Shown: in pieces, positions 47,650 through 59,050 of the stretch
How positions within the stretch are numbered: the first letter of the stretch is position 1
Layout of the letters: each line of letters begins with the position of its first letter
Assembly (NCBI GenBank): GCA_963751775.1
Contig: CAVVVW010000027.1
Span: 70,151 to 134,150, forward strand
DNA from: CADEEN01 sp963751775
GTDB lineage: Bacteria; Pseudomonadota; Gammaproteobacteria; Burkholderiales; Burkholderiaceae_C
DNA: 64,000 bases
Reading direction: 5' to 3'
Notes under the pieces: model-generated
Told to the model about the DNA's origin: nothing
What the model saw: only the letters and a program-made list of their open reading frames with translations
The model's database searches: none
Made by a program: the position numbers and the translations under genes

Positions 47650-48936
47650 ATGCCCGATCCGATCGCAGCCCCGGTCTGGCCCCACATCGCCGGCAATGAC
47701 GCGCTGCTGACGCCTGCGCAGCGTGAACTGATTGCGCTGGCCGCCACGCTCGGCCGCGACCGCTTCGCGGCACGTGCGGCGCGCCACGACCGTGAGGCGA
47801 GCTTCCCGTTCGAGAACTTCGGCGACCTGCGCGACGCGGGACTGCTCGGCATCTGCGTGCCGAAGGCCCACGGCGGACTGGGCGCCGACTTTGCCACCTA
47901 TGTCATGGTCGCGGCCGAAATCGGCCGCCATTGCGGCTCGACCGCGCTGTCGTTCAACATGCATGTGTGCTCGACGATGTGGGCCGGCATCATCGCCGAT
48001 GCGCTCGACATGGACGCCGCCCAGCGTGCCGACCACGAGCGCTGTCGCGCCATCCATTTCGCCCGCGTGGTCGGCGGCGGCAAGGTCTATTCGCAACCCT
48101 TCTCCGAGGGCGGGGCCGCTGCCGCCGGCAAGGCGCCCTGGGGCACGACGGCGATCAAGGTCGACGGCGGTTACCGCATCAAGGGCAAGAAGATCTTTGC
48201 TTCGTTGTCCGGTGCCGCCGACTACTACGGCGTACTGTGCACGCTGGAAGATCCGGCAGGCGGGCAACACGCCGGCGGGACGCTGCGTGACTCGCTGTAC
48301 CTGGCTGTGCCGGCCGATGCCGCTGGCGTCACGGTCACCGGCGACTGGGACCCGCTGGGCATGCGCGGCACGGTCAGCCGCACGCTGTTGCTCGACGACG
48401 TCTGGGTGCCGTTCGAGGCCAGGCTGATGCCCGAGGGCCTGTACTTCCAGGCTGCGCAGCGCTACCCCTACATGTTCGCCACGCTGTCGCCGACCTACAT
48501 GGGCATCGCCCAGGCGGCATACGACTTCACGGTCGCGTATCTGCGCGGCGAGATGCCGAACACGCCGCCTGTCAAGCGGCGCATGTACCCGACCAAGCAG
48601 ATCGCCGTGGCCGAGATGCGCATCAAGCTCGAGCAGACGCGCGCGCTGTTCCTGCAAACTGCGCATGAAGCGCGTGTCGATCCCGACAAGGACGCCCGCA
48701 TGCGATTGCTGGCGGCGCATTACACGATCATGGAGAACGCGAACGACATCTGCCGCGTGGCGGTGCGCACCTGCGGCGGCCAGGCGATGCTCAAGTCGCT
48801 GCCGCTCGAACGCCTGTACCGCGATTCGCGCTGCGGCTCGCTGATGCTGCCATGGACCGCCGAGTTGTGCGTCGACCGCCTCGGCCGCGAGTGCCTGTAC
48901 GAGGCCGGCGAGCGCGACGAAGCGATCGAATCGTGA
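47650..48936 (+). CDS. Acyl-CoA-dehydrogenase-fold flavoprotein lacking the usual catalytic Glu
   Basis: 428 residues beginning MPDPIAAPVWPHIAGNDALL. The ACAD architecture is clear: GLLGICVPKAHGGLGADF, STALSFNMHVCS, FSEGGAAAAGKAPWGTTA in the FAD/substrate region, GYRIKGKKIFASLSGAADYY, and WDPLGMRGTVSRTLLLDDVWVP. In typical members the C-terminus reads YRDAR..IYEGTxEI with the catalytic base; here it is LYRDSRCGSLMLPWTAELC, so that Glu is missing. This is seen in ACAD-fold monooxygenases (DszC/HpaH-like class) as well as in some divergent dehydrogenases. With a flavin reductase in the same cluster, a two-component monooxygenase is a credible alternative. The frame is intact; the stop overlaps the ligase start (GTGA). 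Confidence 0.8.
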   Translation: MPDPIAAPVWPHIAGNDALLTPAQRELIALAATLGRDRFAARAARHDREASFPFENFGDLRDAGLLGICVPKAHGGLGADFATYVMVAAEIGRHCGSTALSFNMHVCSTMWAGIIADALDMDAAQRADHERCRAIHFARVVGGGKVYSQPFSEGGAAAAGKAPWGTTAIKVDGGYRIKGKKIFASLSGAADYYGVLCTLEDPAGGQHAGGTLRDSLYLAVPADAAGVTVTGDWDPLGMRGTVSRTLLLDDVWVPFEARLMPEGLYFQAAQRYPYMFATLSPTYMGIAQAAYDFTVAYLRGEMPNTPPVKRRMYPTKQIAVAEMRIKLEQTRALFLQTAHEARVDPDKDARMRLLAAHYTIMENANDICRVAVRTCGGQAMLKSLPLERLYRDSRCGSLMLPWTAELCVDRLGRECLYEAGERDEAIES

Positions 48937-50349
48937 CCGGCCTGTACGCACGGATCGCAGCGCAGGTGGCGCTGCGGGCGGGCGAGCCGGCGTTGCTGTG
49001 TGACGGCCGGGCGTGGACTTACGCGCAGCTCGATGCCGAAGTCGCGCTCTGGTGCGAGCGCCTGGCGGGCGATGGCATTGGCCGCGGCGATGCACTGGGC
49101 TGGCTGGGCCTCAACAGCGTGGCGATGCTCGCCGCCTTGCTGGCCTGTGCCCGTCGCGGCGCGCGCTTCGTGCCGCTGAACTGGCGCCTGACGGCGCCCG
49201 AGTTGGCGCAGCTGGTGCGCCATGCAGGGCTCGACGCGTTGCATGCCGACGCCGCGCTGGCCGCGCTGGCCGACGCCGTGCGCGCGTTGGCGCCGCTGGC
49301 CGACCGTGGGCCGGCGGCCCGAGCCGCGAGACGAAGGAGCGGGCGGCGACGACCTGCTGCTGGTGTACACCTCGGGCACCGGCGGGCGGCCCAAGGGCGC
49401 GATCCACACCCAGGCCGCGATGCGGGCCAACATCGACGCCGCGATCGACGCCCAGGCGTTCGATGCTTCGACTCGTGCGTTGGCGGTGCTGCCGCTGTTC
49501 CACGTCGGCGGCCTGTGCATCCAGGTTCTGCCCGTGCTGGCCGCCGGCGGCGTCGGTCAACCTGCATGCACGCTTCGACGCCGGCGCGTGGCTGGCCGAC
49601 GTCGAGGCTTGGCGGCCCAGCACCAGCCTGCTGGTGCCGGCGACGATGCGCGCGCTGCTCGAGCATGCACGCTGGGCCGCCACCGACCTGTCGTCGCTGG
49701 CCTTCGTCAACACCGGCTCGTCGATCGTCCCGCGCAGCTTGATCGATGCCTTCCATGCGCGCGGCGTGCCCGTGTGCCAGGTCTACGGCGCGACCGAAAC
49801 CGGGCCGGTCACGCTGGTGCTGCGCGCCGAGGAGGCGCTGCGAGCATGCCGGCAGCGCCGGCCGCCCGGCGCTGGGTGTCGAAGTGCGCCTGCAAGACGG
49901 GGAGCTGCACGTGCGCGCGCCCAACCTGGCCCGCGGCTACCACGGCGAGCCCGCTTCGCCGGCGTTCGCCGAGGGTTGGTTTCGCACCGGCGACCTGGCC
50001 CGCGTCGACGCCGAGGGCTACTACGAGATCGTCGGCCGCGCGAGCCGACCGCATCATTTCCGGTGGCGAGAACATCGACCCGGGCGAGATCGAGCAAATC
50101 GCGTCGGCCGATCCGGCGGTGGCCGAGGCGGCCGTCGTCGGCGTGGCCGACGCGCAGTGGGGCGAAGTACCGGTGCTCGTGCTGGTGCTGCGGCCCGCAG
50201 CCGTGGCCGACTGGTCCGCCTTGCGCGCGGCCTTCGACGCCAAGCTGGCGCGCTTCAAGCATCCGCGCCGGATCGTCGTGCTCGATGCGTTGCCCAAGAC
50301 CGCGCTCGGCAAAGTGAGGAAGACGGAGCTTGCCCAGCGCCTGGTTTGA
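48933..50349 (+). CDS. AMP-dependent acyl/aryl-CoA ligase, four frame breaks
   Basis: ANL-superfamily ligase of about 470 residues. GTG 48933 starts MTGLYARIAAQVALRAGEPALL. Motifs in order: LLVYTSGTGGRPKGAIHT (P-loop), ALAVLPLFHVGGL, VCQVYGATETGPVT, GWFRTGDLARVDAEGYYEIVGR (hinge) followed by DRIISGGENIDPGEIE, and the catalytic lysine in LPKTALGKVRKTEL. Breaks near 49315, 49550, 49845 and 50040, all +1. The motif set fits medium-chain or aromatic carboxylate ligases; the acid is unknown. Together with the ACAD-fold protein it suggests that a CoA thioester is an intermediate of the neighbouring ring-cleavage genes, or that fragments are activated afterwards. Confidence 0.83.
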
Positions 50350-50370
50350 GCCAACGCAAGCGCCGCAGCC

Positions 50371-50400
50371 CTTGAAAACCGGCATCCCGCGCCCACGTCA
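50371..50400 (+). promoter_or_regulatory. Sigma-32 (heat-shock) promoter candidate for clpB
   Basis: CTTGAAA at 50371-50377 is a perfect sigma-32 -35 element. Fourteen bases later comes CCCACGT (from 50392), a moderate match to the CCCCAT-type -10. Start of clpB is 28 bases further, with a GGGAG ribosome-binding site between. Its position in the 78-base gap after the ligase would give clpB its own heat-shock control. Confidence 0.6.
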
Positions 50401-50427
50401 TCGGCAACCGAAGACAAGGGAGCGCCC

Positions 50428-53031
<2,604 letters not shown>

Positions 53032-53091
53032 CCCGACCCGCCTGCGCCCTGAGCATGGCGGGCGCGGGTGTGGCCGACTTGCGGCTTGGTG

Positions 53092-54411
53092 CTACGCGGC
53101 GTCGCCGTCGCCCAGCAATACGTCGAGCCGCTGCAGTTGCAGCCGTACCAGCGTCAAGTTGGCAACGCTGCGGTCGAGGACCGCGTGCATGGCCAAGCCG
53201 GGACGGCCGGGCACGGCGCGCAGCAATTGGTGGTGGCCGCCGAGCGTGATGGCCGCGTCGGGTGCGGCGTCGCCCAGGTTCATCGCCGCGGCGGCCTCGG
53301 CCATCGAGGCCATCAGCGTCGCGCCCTGTGAGGCCAGCGCCGCCGGTCCGGGGCGCGTGCCGGTATTGCCGACGGTGCGCTGCGTGGCCAACTCGAACAC
53401 GCAACAGCTGACCATGCCCTTCAGTTCGCCGCACTTGCGGATGTACGTGGCCAGTGCGGGGTCGGCCCGCACCGTCGTGGCTGGCGTGGTGCGCGGCGCC
53501 GGCATCGGCTGCATCGGCAGCGGCAATGGCAACGGCAGTGGTGTTCCCGCGCTTCTTTGCGGGTTCGCGCCGCTGGCCCCGGGTGCGACGACGGCCGGGT
53601 CGTTGATTTCCGGCAGGTGGATGGCGCTTTCACTCAACTTGGCGCGCAGCTTGTTCCAGTTGCCGCGCAGGTAGGACCAGGCCTCCGCCGGCCGGGTCAC
53701 CAGCGGCGTGGTGCTGACCTGCACCGACGTGCCGACCGCCAAGTGCGCGGCCTGGCTGGCCAGCGCCGCGGCACCGGCCAGCGGCAGCATCAGCAACTGG
53801 CGGTTGCTCCACTGGCTCGACATGATGGCGTCATGCAACGGCAGCAAGGCGGTCGAAAGTGCGTGCGGCGGCAGGTCACCGACGATGACCACGCCCAGTC
53901 GGCTGCGCGCCAGCAGCAGGTTGGCCAGCCGGTGCCGCTGCTGGGTGTCGGCGTCGACTTCGGTGGTGTACAGGCGCAACGGCGGCTGGCCTTCGGCGAT
54001 CGGCAACTCGACGAACTCCAGCCGCGCCAGCGGCATGCCCAAGCCCTGACGCCGGATATGCAACTGGTGTACCGGCTGCCCGCTGGCCACGGCCAGGCCC
54101 GCGAGCAGGCGCCGCGACGACTGCGTTCCGATGTCGTGCAGCGCGATGAACTCGGGCTGCAGAACTTCGAACTGCTGGCGCAGCGCCTCGGCCGGGTCGA
54201 TGACGACGAACAGCTCCCACTGCGATTCGCCGACACGGCGGCCGACGTGACGCTGCACCTTGTCCCGCTCGTCGTCGCGGTCGACCATCACCTGCGTCGT
54301 GGGGGAGGTCATCGTTTGCCGCGTGGCCTGCCATTCCTGCTCTTCGTCGAGGCTGCGCAACGGGTGTGCCGAAGCGCCCCAGGAGGACATTTCTTGAATC
54401 GGTTTTGGCAT
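53092..54411 (-). CDS. Hypothetical protein with a Roadblock/LC7-like C-terminal domain
   Basis: 439 residues, not recognised as a whole. The N-terminal about 240 residues (MPKPIQEMSSWGASAHPLRS onward) contain ELFVVIDPAEALRQQFEVLQPEFIALHD and LGVVIVGDLPPHALSTAL, a possible alpha/beta domain. A Pro-Leu-Met repeat linker (PLPLPLPLPMQPMPAP, about residue 300) follows. The last about 115 residues (MVSCCVFELATQRTVGNTG ... HAVLDRSVANLTLVRLQLQRLD) have the pattern of the Roadblock/LC7 fold, in which small dimeric proteins regulate GTPases or motility. ATG at 54409-54411 is the first start; internal Met residues at about 8 and 34 are alternatives. It diverges from nadB. Function unknown. Confidence 0.6.
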   Translation of the reverse strand: MPKPIQEMSSWGASAHPLRSLDEEQEWQATRQTMTSPTTQVMVDRDDERDKVQRHVGRRVGESQWELFVVIDPAEALRQQFEVLQPEFIALHDIGTQSSRRLLAGLAVASGQPVHQLHIRRQGLGMPLARLEFVELPIAEGQPPLRLYTTEVDADTQQRHRLANLLLARSRLGVVIVGDLPPHALSTALLPLHDAIMSSQWSNRQLLMLPLAGAAALASQAAHLAVGTSVQVSTTPLVTRPAEAWSYLRGNWNKLRAKLSESAIHLPEINDPAVVAPGASGANPQRSAGTPLPLPLPLPMQPMPAPRTTPATTVRADPALATYIRKCGELKGMVSCCVFELATQRTVGNTGTRPGPAALASQGATLMASMAEAAAAMNLGDAAPDAAITLGGHHQLLRAVPGRPGLAMHAVLDRSVANLTLVRLQLQRLDVLLGDGDAA

Positions 54412-54485
54412 GTTGTGCGACCGTAAGACGCGGACTCGGCAGGACTTCGGGCGCAGTGTACGGCGCGGCTCCTAGAATGCCGCGC

Positions 54486-56104
54486 ATGAAGGGCTCCCAA
54501 GAAACACCAGTCGTGATCGTTGGCGCAGGCTTGGCCGGTCTGACGGTGGCTCTGCACCTGGCGGCCAGCCGCACCGTGGTGGTGCTGGCCAAACGCGACC
54601 TCGACGAGGGCGCCACGTCCTGGGCCCAGGGCGGCATCGTCGGCGTGCTGGGGCAGGACGACAGCATCGAGTCGCATGTCCGCGATACCCAGGACGCGGG
54701 CGCCGGGCTGGTCGACGAACACGCCGCGCGTTTCATTGCCGAACACAGCGCGCGCGGCATCGAGTGGCTGGTGGCGCAGGGCGTGCCGTTCTCGGCCGAT
54801 CCCGAGGGGCCGTTGGGCCTGCACCTGACACGCGAAGGCGGCCACGCGGTGCGCCGCATCGCACATGCCGCAGATGCCACTGGCCGTGCAATCCACGAAG
54901 CGCTCTTGGCCAAGGTCAAGAGCCATCCCAACATCGTGCATGCGCGAACGCTGGATGGCCATCGACCTGATCACCTCACGCCACCTGAAACGCGACGAGC
55001 CGCCCCGCTGCTACGGCGTCTATGCCCTGGACATCGACCGCGGCAGGGTCGAGACCCTGGCCGCCTCGGCGGTGGTGCTGGCCACCGGCGGCGTCGGCAA
55101 GGTCTACCGCTACACCAGCAATCCCGACACCGCCACCGGCGACGGGATCGCGATGGCCTGGCGCGCCGGCTGCCGCATCGGCAACATGGAGTTCATCCAG
55201 TTCCATCCGACCTGCCTCTACCACCCGCAGGAGCGCAGCTTCCTGATCAGCGAGGCGCTGCGCGGCGAAGGCGCGACGCTGGTGCTGCCCGTCAAGGACG
55301 GCCACGGCCTCGGCGAGCGTTTCATGCACCGGCACGATCCGCGCGGGGAACTGGCGCCGCGTGACATCGTCGCCCGCGCCATCGACTTCGAGATGAAGAA
55401 GCATGGTGTCGACCACGTCTGGCTCGACGCACGTCATCTGGGCGAGAAGTTCCTGCAGGAGCACTTCCCGACCATCTATGCCCGCTGCGCCAAGCTGGGC
55501 ATCGACATCGCCACGGCGCCGATTCCGGTCGTGCCGGCGGCGCACTACACCTGCGGCGGCGTAGTCAGCGACCTCGAAGGCCGCACCGACCTGCCCGGGC
55601 TGTACGCGGTCGGCGAGACCACTTACACGGGCCTGCACGGCGCCAACCGGCTGGCCAGCAATTCACTGCTCGAATGCGTGGTGCTCGGGCGCACCTGCGC
55701 CGCGGCGATCGACGACGCGGGCAGCCAGCCCCCGGCCAACTCTGCCGGCGTGGGACGAGAGCCAGGTCGAGAACGCCGACGAGCAAGTGGTCATCGCCCA
55801 CAATTGGGACGAGTTGCGACTGCTGATGTGGAACTACGTCGGCATCGTGCGCACCACCAAGCGACTCGAGCGCGCGCTGCACCGCATCGACCTTCTGCGC
55901 AGCGAGATCGACGAGTACTACGCCAATTTCCGCGTCAGCCGTGACTTGCTCGAACTGCGCAATCTGGTCGACAACGCCGAACTGATCGTGCGCTCGGCCA
56001 TGGCGCGGCACGAGAGCCGCGGGCTGCACTTCAGCCGCGACTATCCGCAAACGCTGCCGGTCAGCTTCCCGACGGTACTGGTGCGCGGTACGCGTGGCCT
56101 GTAG
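54486..56104 (+). CDS. nadB: L-aspartate oxidase, two frame breaks
   Basis: FAD enzyme turning aspartate to iminoaspartate for NAD synthesis. ATG 54486 gives MKGSQETPVVIVGAGLAGLTVALHLA (dinucleotide fold GAGLAGL). Then GATSWAQGGIVG, LHLTREGGHAVRRIAHAADATG, EFIQFHPTCLY, LISEALRGEGATL, DIVARAIDFEMKKHG, HYTCGGVVSD and GLHGANRLASNSLLECV. Breaks near 54955 and 55740, both +1; the third piece (VVIAHNWDELRLLMWNYVGIVRT) ends at 56104. About 538 residues, normal. The quinolinate synthase partner nadA is nearby but on the opposite strand, separated by a ComFB-like gene. Confidence 0.93.
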
Positions 56105-56137
56105 ATCGCGCCGGCCGAGGCATGTCGCTGGTCGGGC

Positions 56138-56428
56138 TCATGACCGCGCGCGTGTCGCCAACCGGGCCTGGACAAACTCGAAGGCGTAACTGACGGCGTC
56201 AGTGATGGCCGCCTCGTTGGCCGCCGCCTCGTGCTCGGTAAGGTAGAAGATGTAATCGACACGGTGGCGGATGTAACGTGCCGGCAAGTGATTGAGTGCG
56301 ACACAGACCACGTCGGCGAGCAATTCGGTGTTGGCAGCCAGCGCAGGGTAGGCCTCGCAGCGACTCAGCACGGCCGCTTGCACGACTTGTTCGTTCTGAT
56401 TGTGGATCGATGCAAAATCGGCGTTCAT
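56138..56428 (-). CDS. ComFB-like small protein
   Basis: 96 residues, MNADFASIHNQNEQVVQAAVL. The central pattern ELLADVVCVALNHLPARYIRHRVDYIFYL resembles the late-competence ComFB family (conserved D-V-x-C-x-A-L-N-x-L-P-x-R-Y and downstream aromatic residues). The family is short, often found beside chemotaxis or type IV pilus genes in other phyla, and its biochemical role is unsettled. Here it lies alone between nadB (convergent, 33-base gap) and nadA (same strand, upstream, 100-base gap). I would hold the family call as likely but not certain. The frame is intact. Confidence 0.62.
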   Translation of the reverse strand: MNADFASIHNQNEQVVQAAVLSRCEAYPALAANTELLADVVCVALNHLPARYIRHRVDYIFYLTEHEAAANEAAITDAVSYAFEFVQARLATRARS

Positions 56429-56528
56429 GGCAACTCCGGCGGCCGCACATCGGCGCTGACCCCATTGTTGGCTCCGGCCGACGGTGGAAGACCCAAAACA
56501 GCGGCCTGAAGGCCCCGCAGTTCAGGCG

Positions 56529-57636
56529 CTACCGATGTGGGGCACGAAAGCGCGCTGCGGCTGTGCCGATGCTGGCCGGGTTCGCGGCGACGAAGGCCAG
56601 CATGCGGTCGATGCAACCCAGCGCCTGCGAGCGTGTCGGTTCGGGCACCTGGATCTCACCGCTACCGCGCTCGAGGCAGTCGATGACGCCTTGCACCGCG
56701 TTCATCGCCATCCACGGGCAGTGGGCGCAGCTCTTGCACGTGGCGCTCTTGCCCGCCGTCGGCGCCTCGAGCAATGTCTTGCCCGGTGCGAGCTGGCGCA
56801 TGCGGTGCAGGATGCCGTTGTCGGTGGCAACGATGTAGGTGCTGGCGCTGCCGTCGACGACCGCCTTGATCAATTGCGAGGTCGAGCCCACCAGGTCGGC
56901 CTGGGCGACCACACCGGCGGGTGATTCGGGGTGCACCAATACCGGCGCGCCGGGGTGTTCACGCTTCATCAACTCGAGTTCGAGCGCCTTGAACTCGTCG
57001 TGCACGATGCACTCGCCGCCCCACATCAGCATGTCGGCACCGGTTTCGTCGCGGATGTAGCGGCCGAGGTGACGGTCGGGCGCCCACAGCACCTTCTGGC
57101 CCTGAGTCCTTGAGATGGCGCACGATGGCCAGCGCACACGAGCTCGTGACCATCCAGTCGGCGCGCGCCTTGACCGCGGCGCTGGTGTTGGCGTAGACGA
57201 CCACCTTGCGCTCGGGGTGCTGATCGCAAAAGCGCGCAAAGTCCTCCGGTGGGCAGCCGAGGTCGAGCGAGCAGGTGGCCTCGAGGTCGGGCATCAGGAC
57301 GCGCTTGTCCGGCGACAGGATCTTCGACGTCTCGCCCATGAAACGCACGCCGGCCACGACCAGCGTGCGGGCGGCATGATCGCGGCCGAAGCGGGCCATC
57401 TCGAGCGAGTCGGCAACGCAACCACCGGTTGCCAACGCCAGGTCCTGCAGGTCGCCGTCGACGTAGTAATGCGCCACCAGCACGGCGTTGTGCTGCTTCA
57501 ACAGGCTTGCCGCACGGACCAGGTCGCGCTTGCGCTCGGCCGGCGGCGGGGCCAACGGCACGCGGGCCCAGGCCTGCGCCGTGCGACTGCCGCCACTGGC
57601 GTCCTGGCGGGTGTAATCGACCATCACCTGGTTCAT
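56529..57636 (-). CDS. nadA: Quinolinate synthase A, one frame break
   Basis: 4Fe-4S enzyme condensing iminoaspartate with dihydroxyacetone phosphate to quinolinate. ATG at 57634-57636 starts MNQVMVDYTRQDASGG. The three pseudo-repeat domains each show their cluster or substrate residues: VAHYYVDGDLQDLA with SLDLGCPPEDF (first Cys), then MLMWGGECIVHDEF (second Cys), then CKSCAHCPWMAMN (third Cys). A +1 break near 57105 joins AIVRHLKDS to GQKVLWAPDRHLGRY. About 368 residues, close to the long form found in Betaproteobacteria. Confidence 0.93.
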
Positions 57637-57792
57637 GCCCGCGATGTTAGCCCGCAGGACGGGCGCCGTGACGGCCGCTGCCGGCGCACCCGCGAATTGC
57701 GCCGAGCTCAGCGCGCGACGCACTGGTTACCATCGGCATGCGTCGCCGGCGGTACGCTGCAAGGGCCTAGCTGCGGCAGGCGAGGATCGAAA

Positions 57793-59050
57793 ATGACGCC
57801 GATGAGTACCGTACCTGCATCGACAGACCGGGCCGCACGCGGCCGTGACCTGCGAACCATCTCGCTGGTGGGCCTGGCGCATGGCACGTCGCATTTCTTT
57901 CACATGCTGCTGCCACCGCTGTTCCCCGTCTTCCGGGACACGTTCGGGCTCAGCTACGCCGAACTCGGATTGCTGGTGACGCTCTTCTTCGCCATTTCGG
58001 GCATTGGTCAAGCCCTGGCCGGCTTTCTGGTCGATCGCATCGGTGCGCGGCCGGTTCTGTACGCGGCGCTGGGATGCTTCGTCGCTGCCGCAGCCAGCGC
58101 CGCGCTGGCTCAGGGCTACTATCGGGCTGCTGCTGGCCGCGGCGCTGGCGGGCCTGGGCAATTCGCCGTTTCACCCGGTCGATTTCACGATCCTCAACCA
58201 CCGCGTATCGCCGCCGCGGCTGGGACATGCCTTTGCCGTGCATGGCATCACCGGCAATCTGGGCTGGGCGATCGCGCCGCTGGTGCTGCTCGGTGTCACC
58301 GAAGTCACGGGTTCCTGGCGCTGGGCGTTGACGGTCTGCGCGCTCTGGGCGCTGGCCGTGCTGGCACTGATTCGCTGGCAGCGCGATGCCGATCGATGAC
58401 CGCGCGGGCGGCGCCCGCGGTCCGGCGCCGCGCAGCGGCGCCGGCGGCGAACCGGCGCTGGCCTTCCTGCGCCTGCCGTCGGTCTGGCTGTGCTTTTCGT
58501 TCTTCTTCTTCTCGACTTGCGCGCTGACGGCGATGCTGAGCTTTGCCGGTCCGGCGCTGCACAAGATGTACGCGTTGCCACTGGCCAGCGCATCGTTCGT
58601 CGTCACCGGCTACACGCTGTGCGGCGTGGTGGGCCTGATTCTGGGTGGCTTTCTTGCCGCGCGCGCCGATCGGCTGGAGCGCATGGTCGGCGTCTGCCTG
58701 GCGGGCGCGGCGCTACTGTTGGCACTGGTGGGCAGTGGCTGGCTGCCGGGTCTGCTGGCGCTGGGCGTTGCCGCGCTCGCGGGTCTGGGTACCGGGCTGG
58801 CCGGGCCGTCGCGCGACATGCTGATCAAGCGTGCCGCGCCACCGGGCGCCACCGGCCGTGTCTATGGCACCGTGTACTCGGGGCTGGATCTGGGCTTCGC
58901 ATTGGCCGCTCCGCTCTTCGGCGCGGTGCTCGACGGCGGCAACCCGGAGGGCGTCTTCTTCGGCGCCGCGCTGGCGCTTGGCGCTCGGCGGTCCTGTGCG
59001 CGTCGATGATCGGGCTGCGCCTGTCGATGAACCGATCGGTGACCGCATGA
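57793..59050 (+). CDS. MFS transporter, three frame breaks
   Basis: Twelve-helix secondary carrier of about 418 residues. ATG 57793 gives MTPMSTVPASTDRAARGRDL, then TM1 beginning ISLVGLAHGTSHFFHMLLPPLFPVF and the MFS loop GFLVDRIGARPVL. Second half begins near LRLPSVWLCFSFFFFSTCALTAML. Breaks near 58118 (+1), 58392 (+1) and 58990 (-1). The last restores a hydrophobic final segment (AVLCASMIGLRLSMNRSVTA) whose TGA overlaps the next gene's ATG. The family resembles fosmidomycin-resistance/oxalate-type carriers only loosely; substrate unknown. Overlap with the ThDP enzyme gene suggests that it imports or exports a related 2-oxo acid or its product. Confidence 0.82.
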
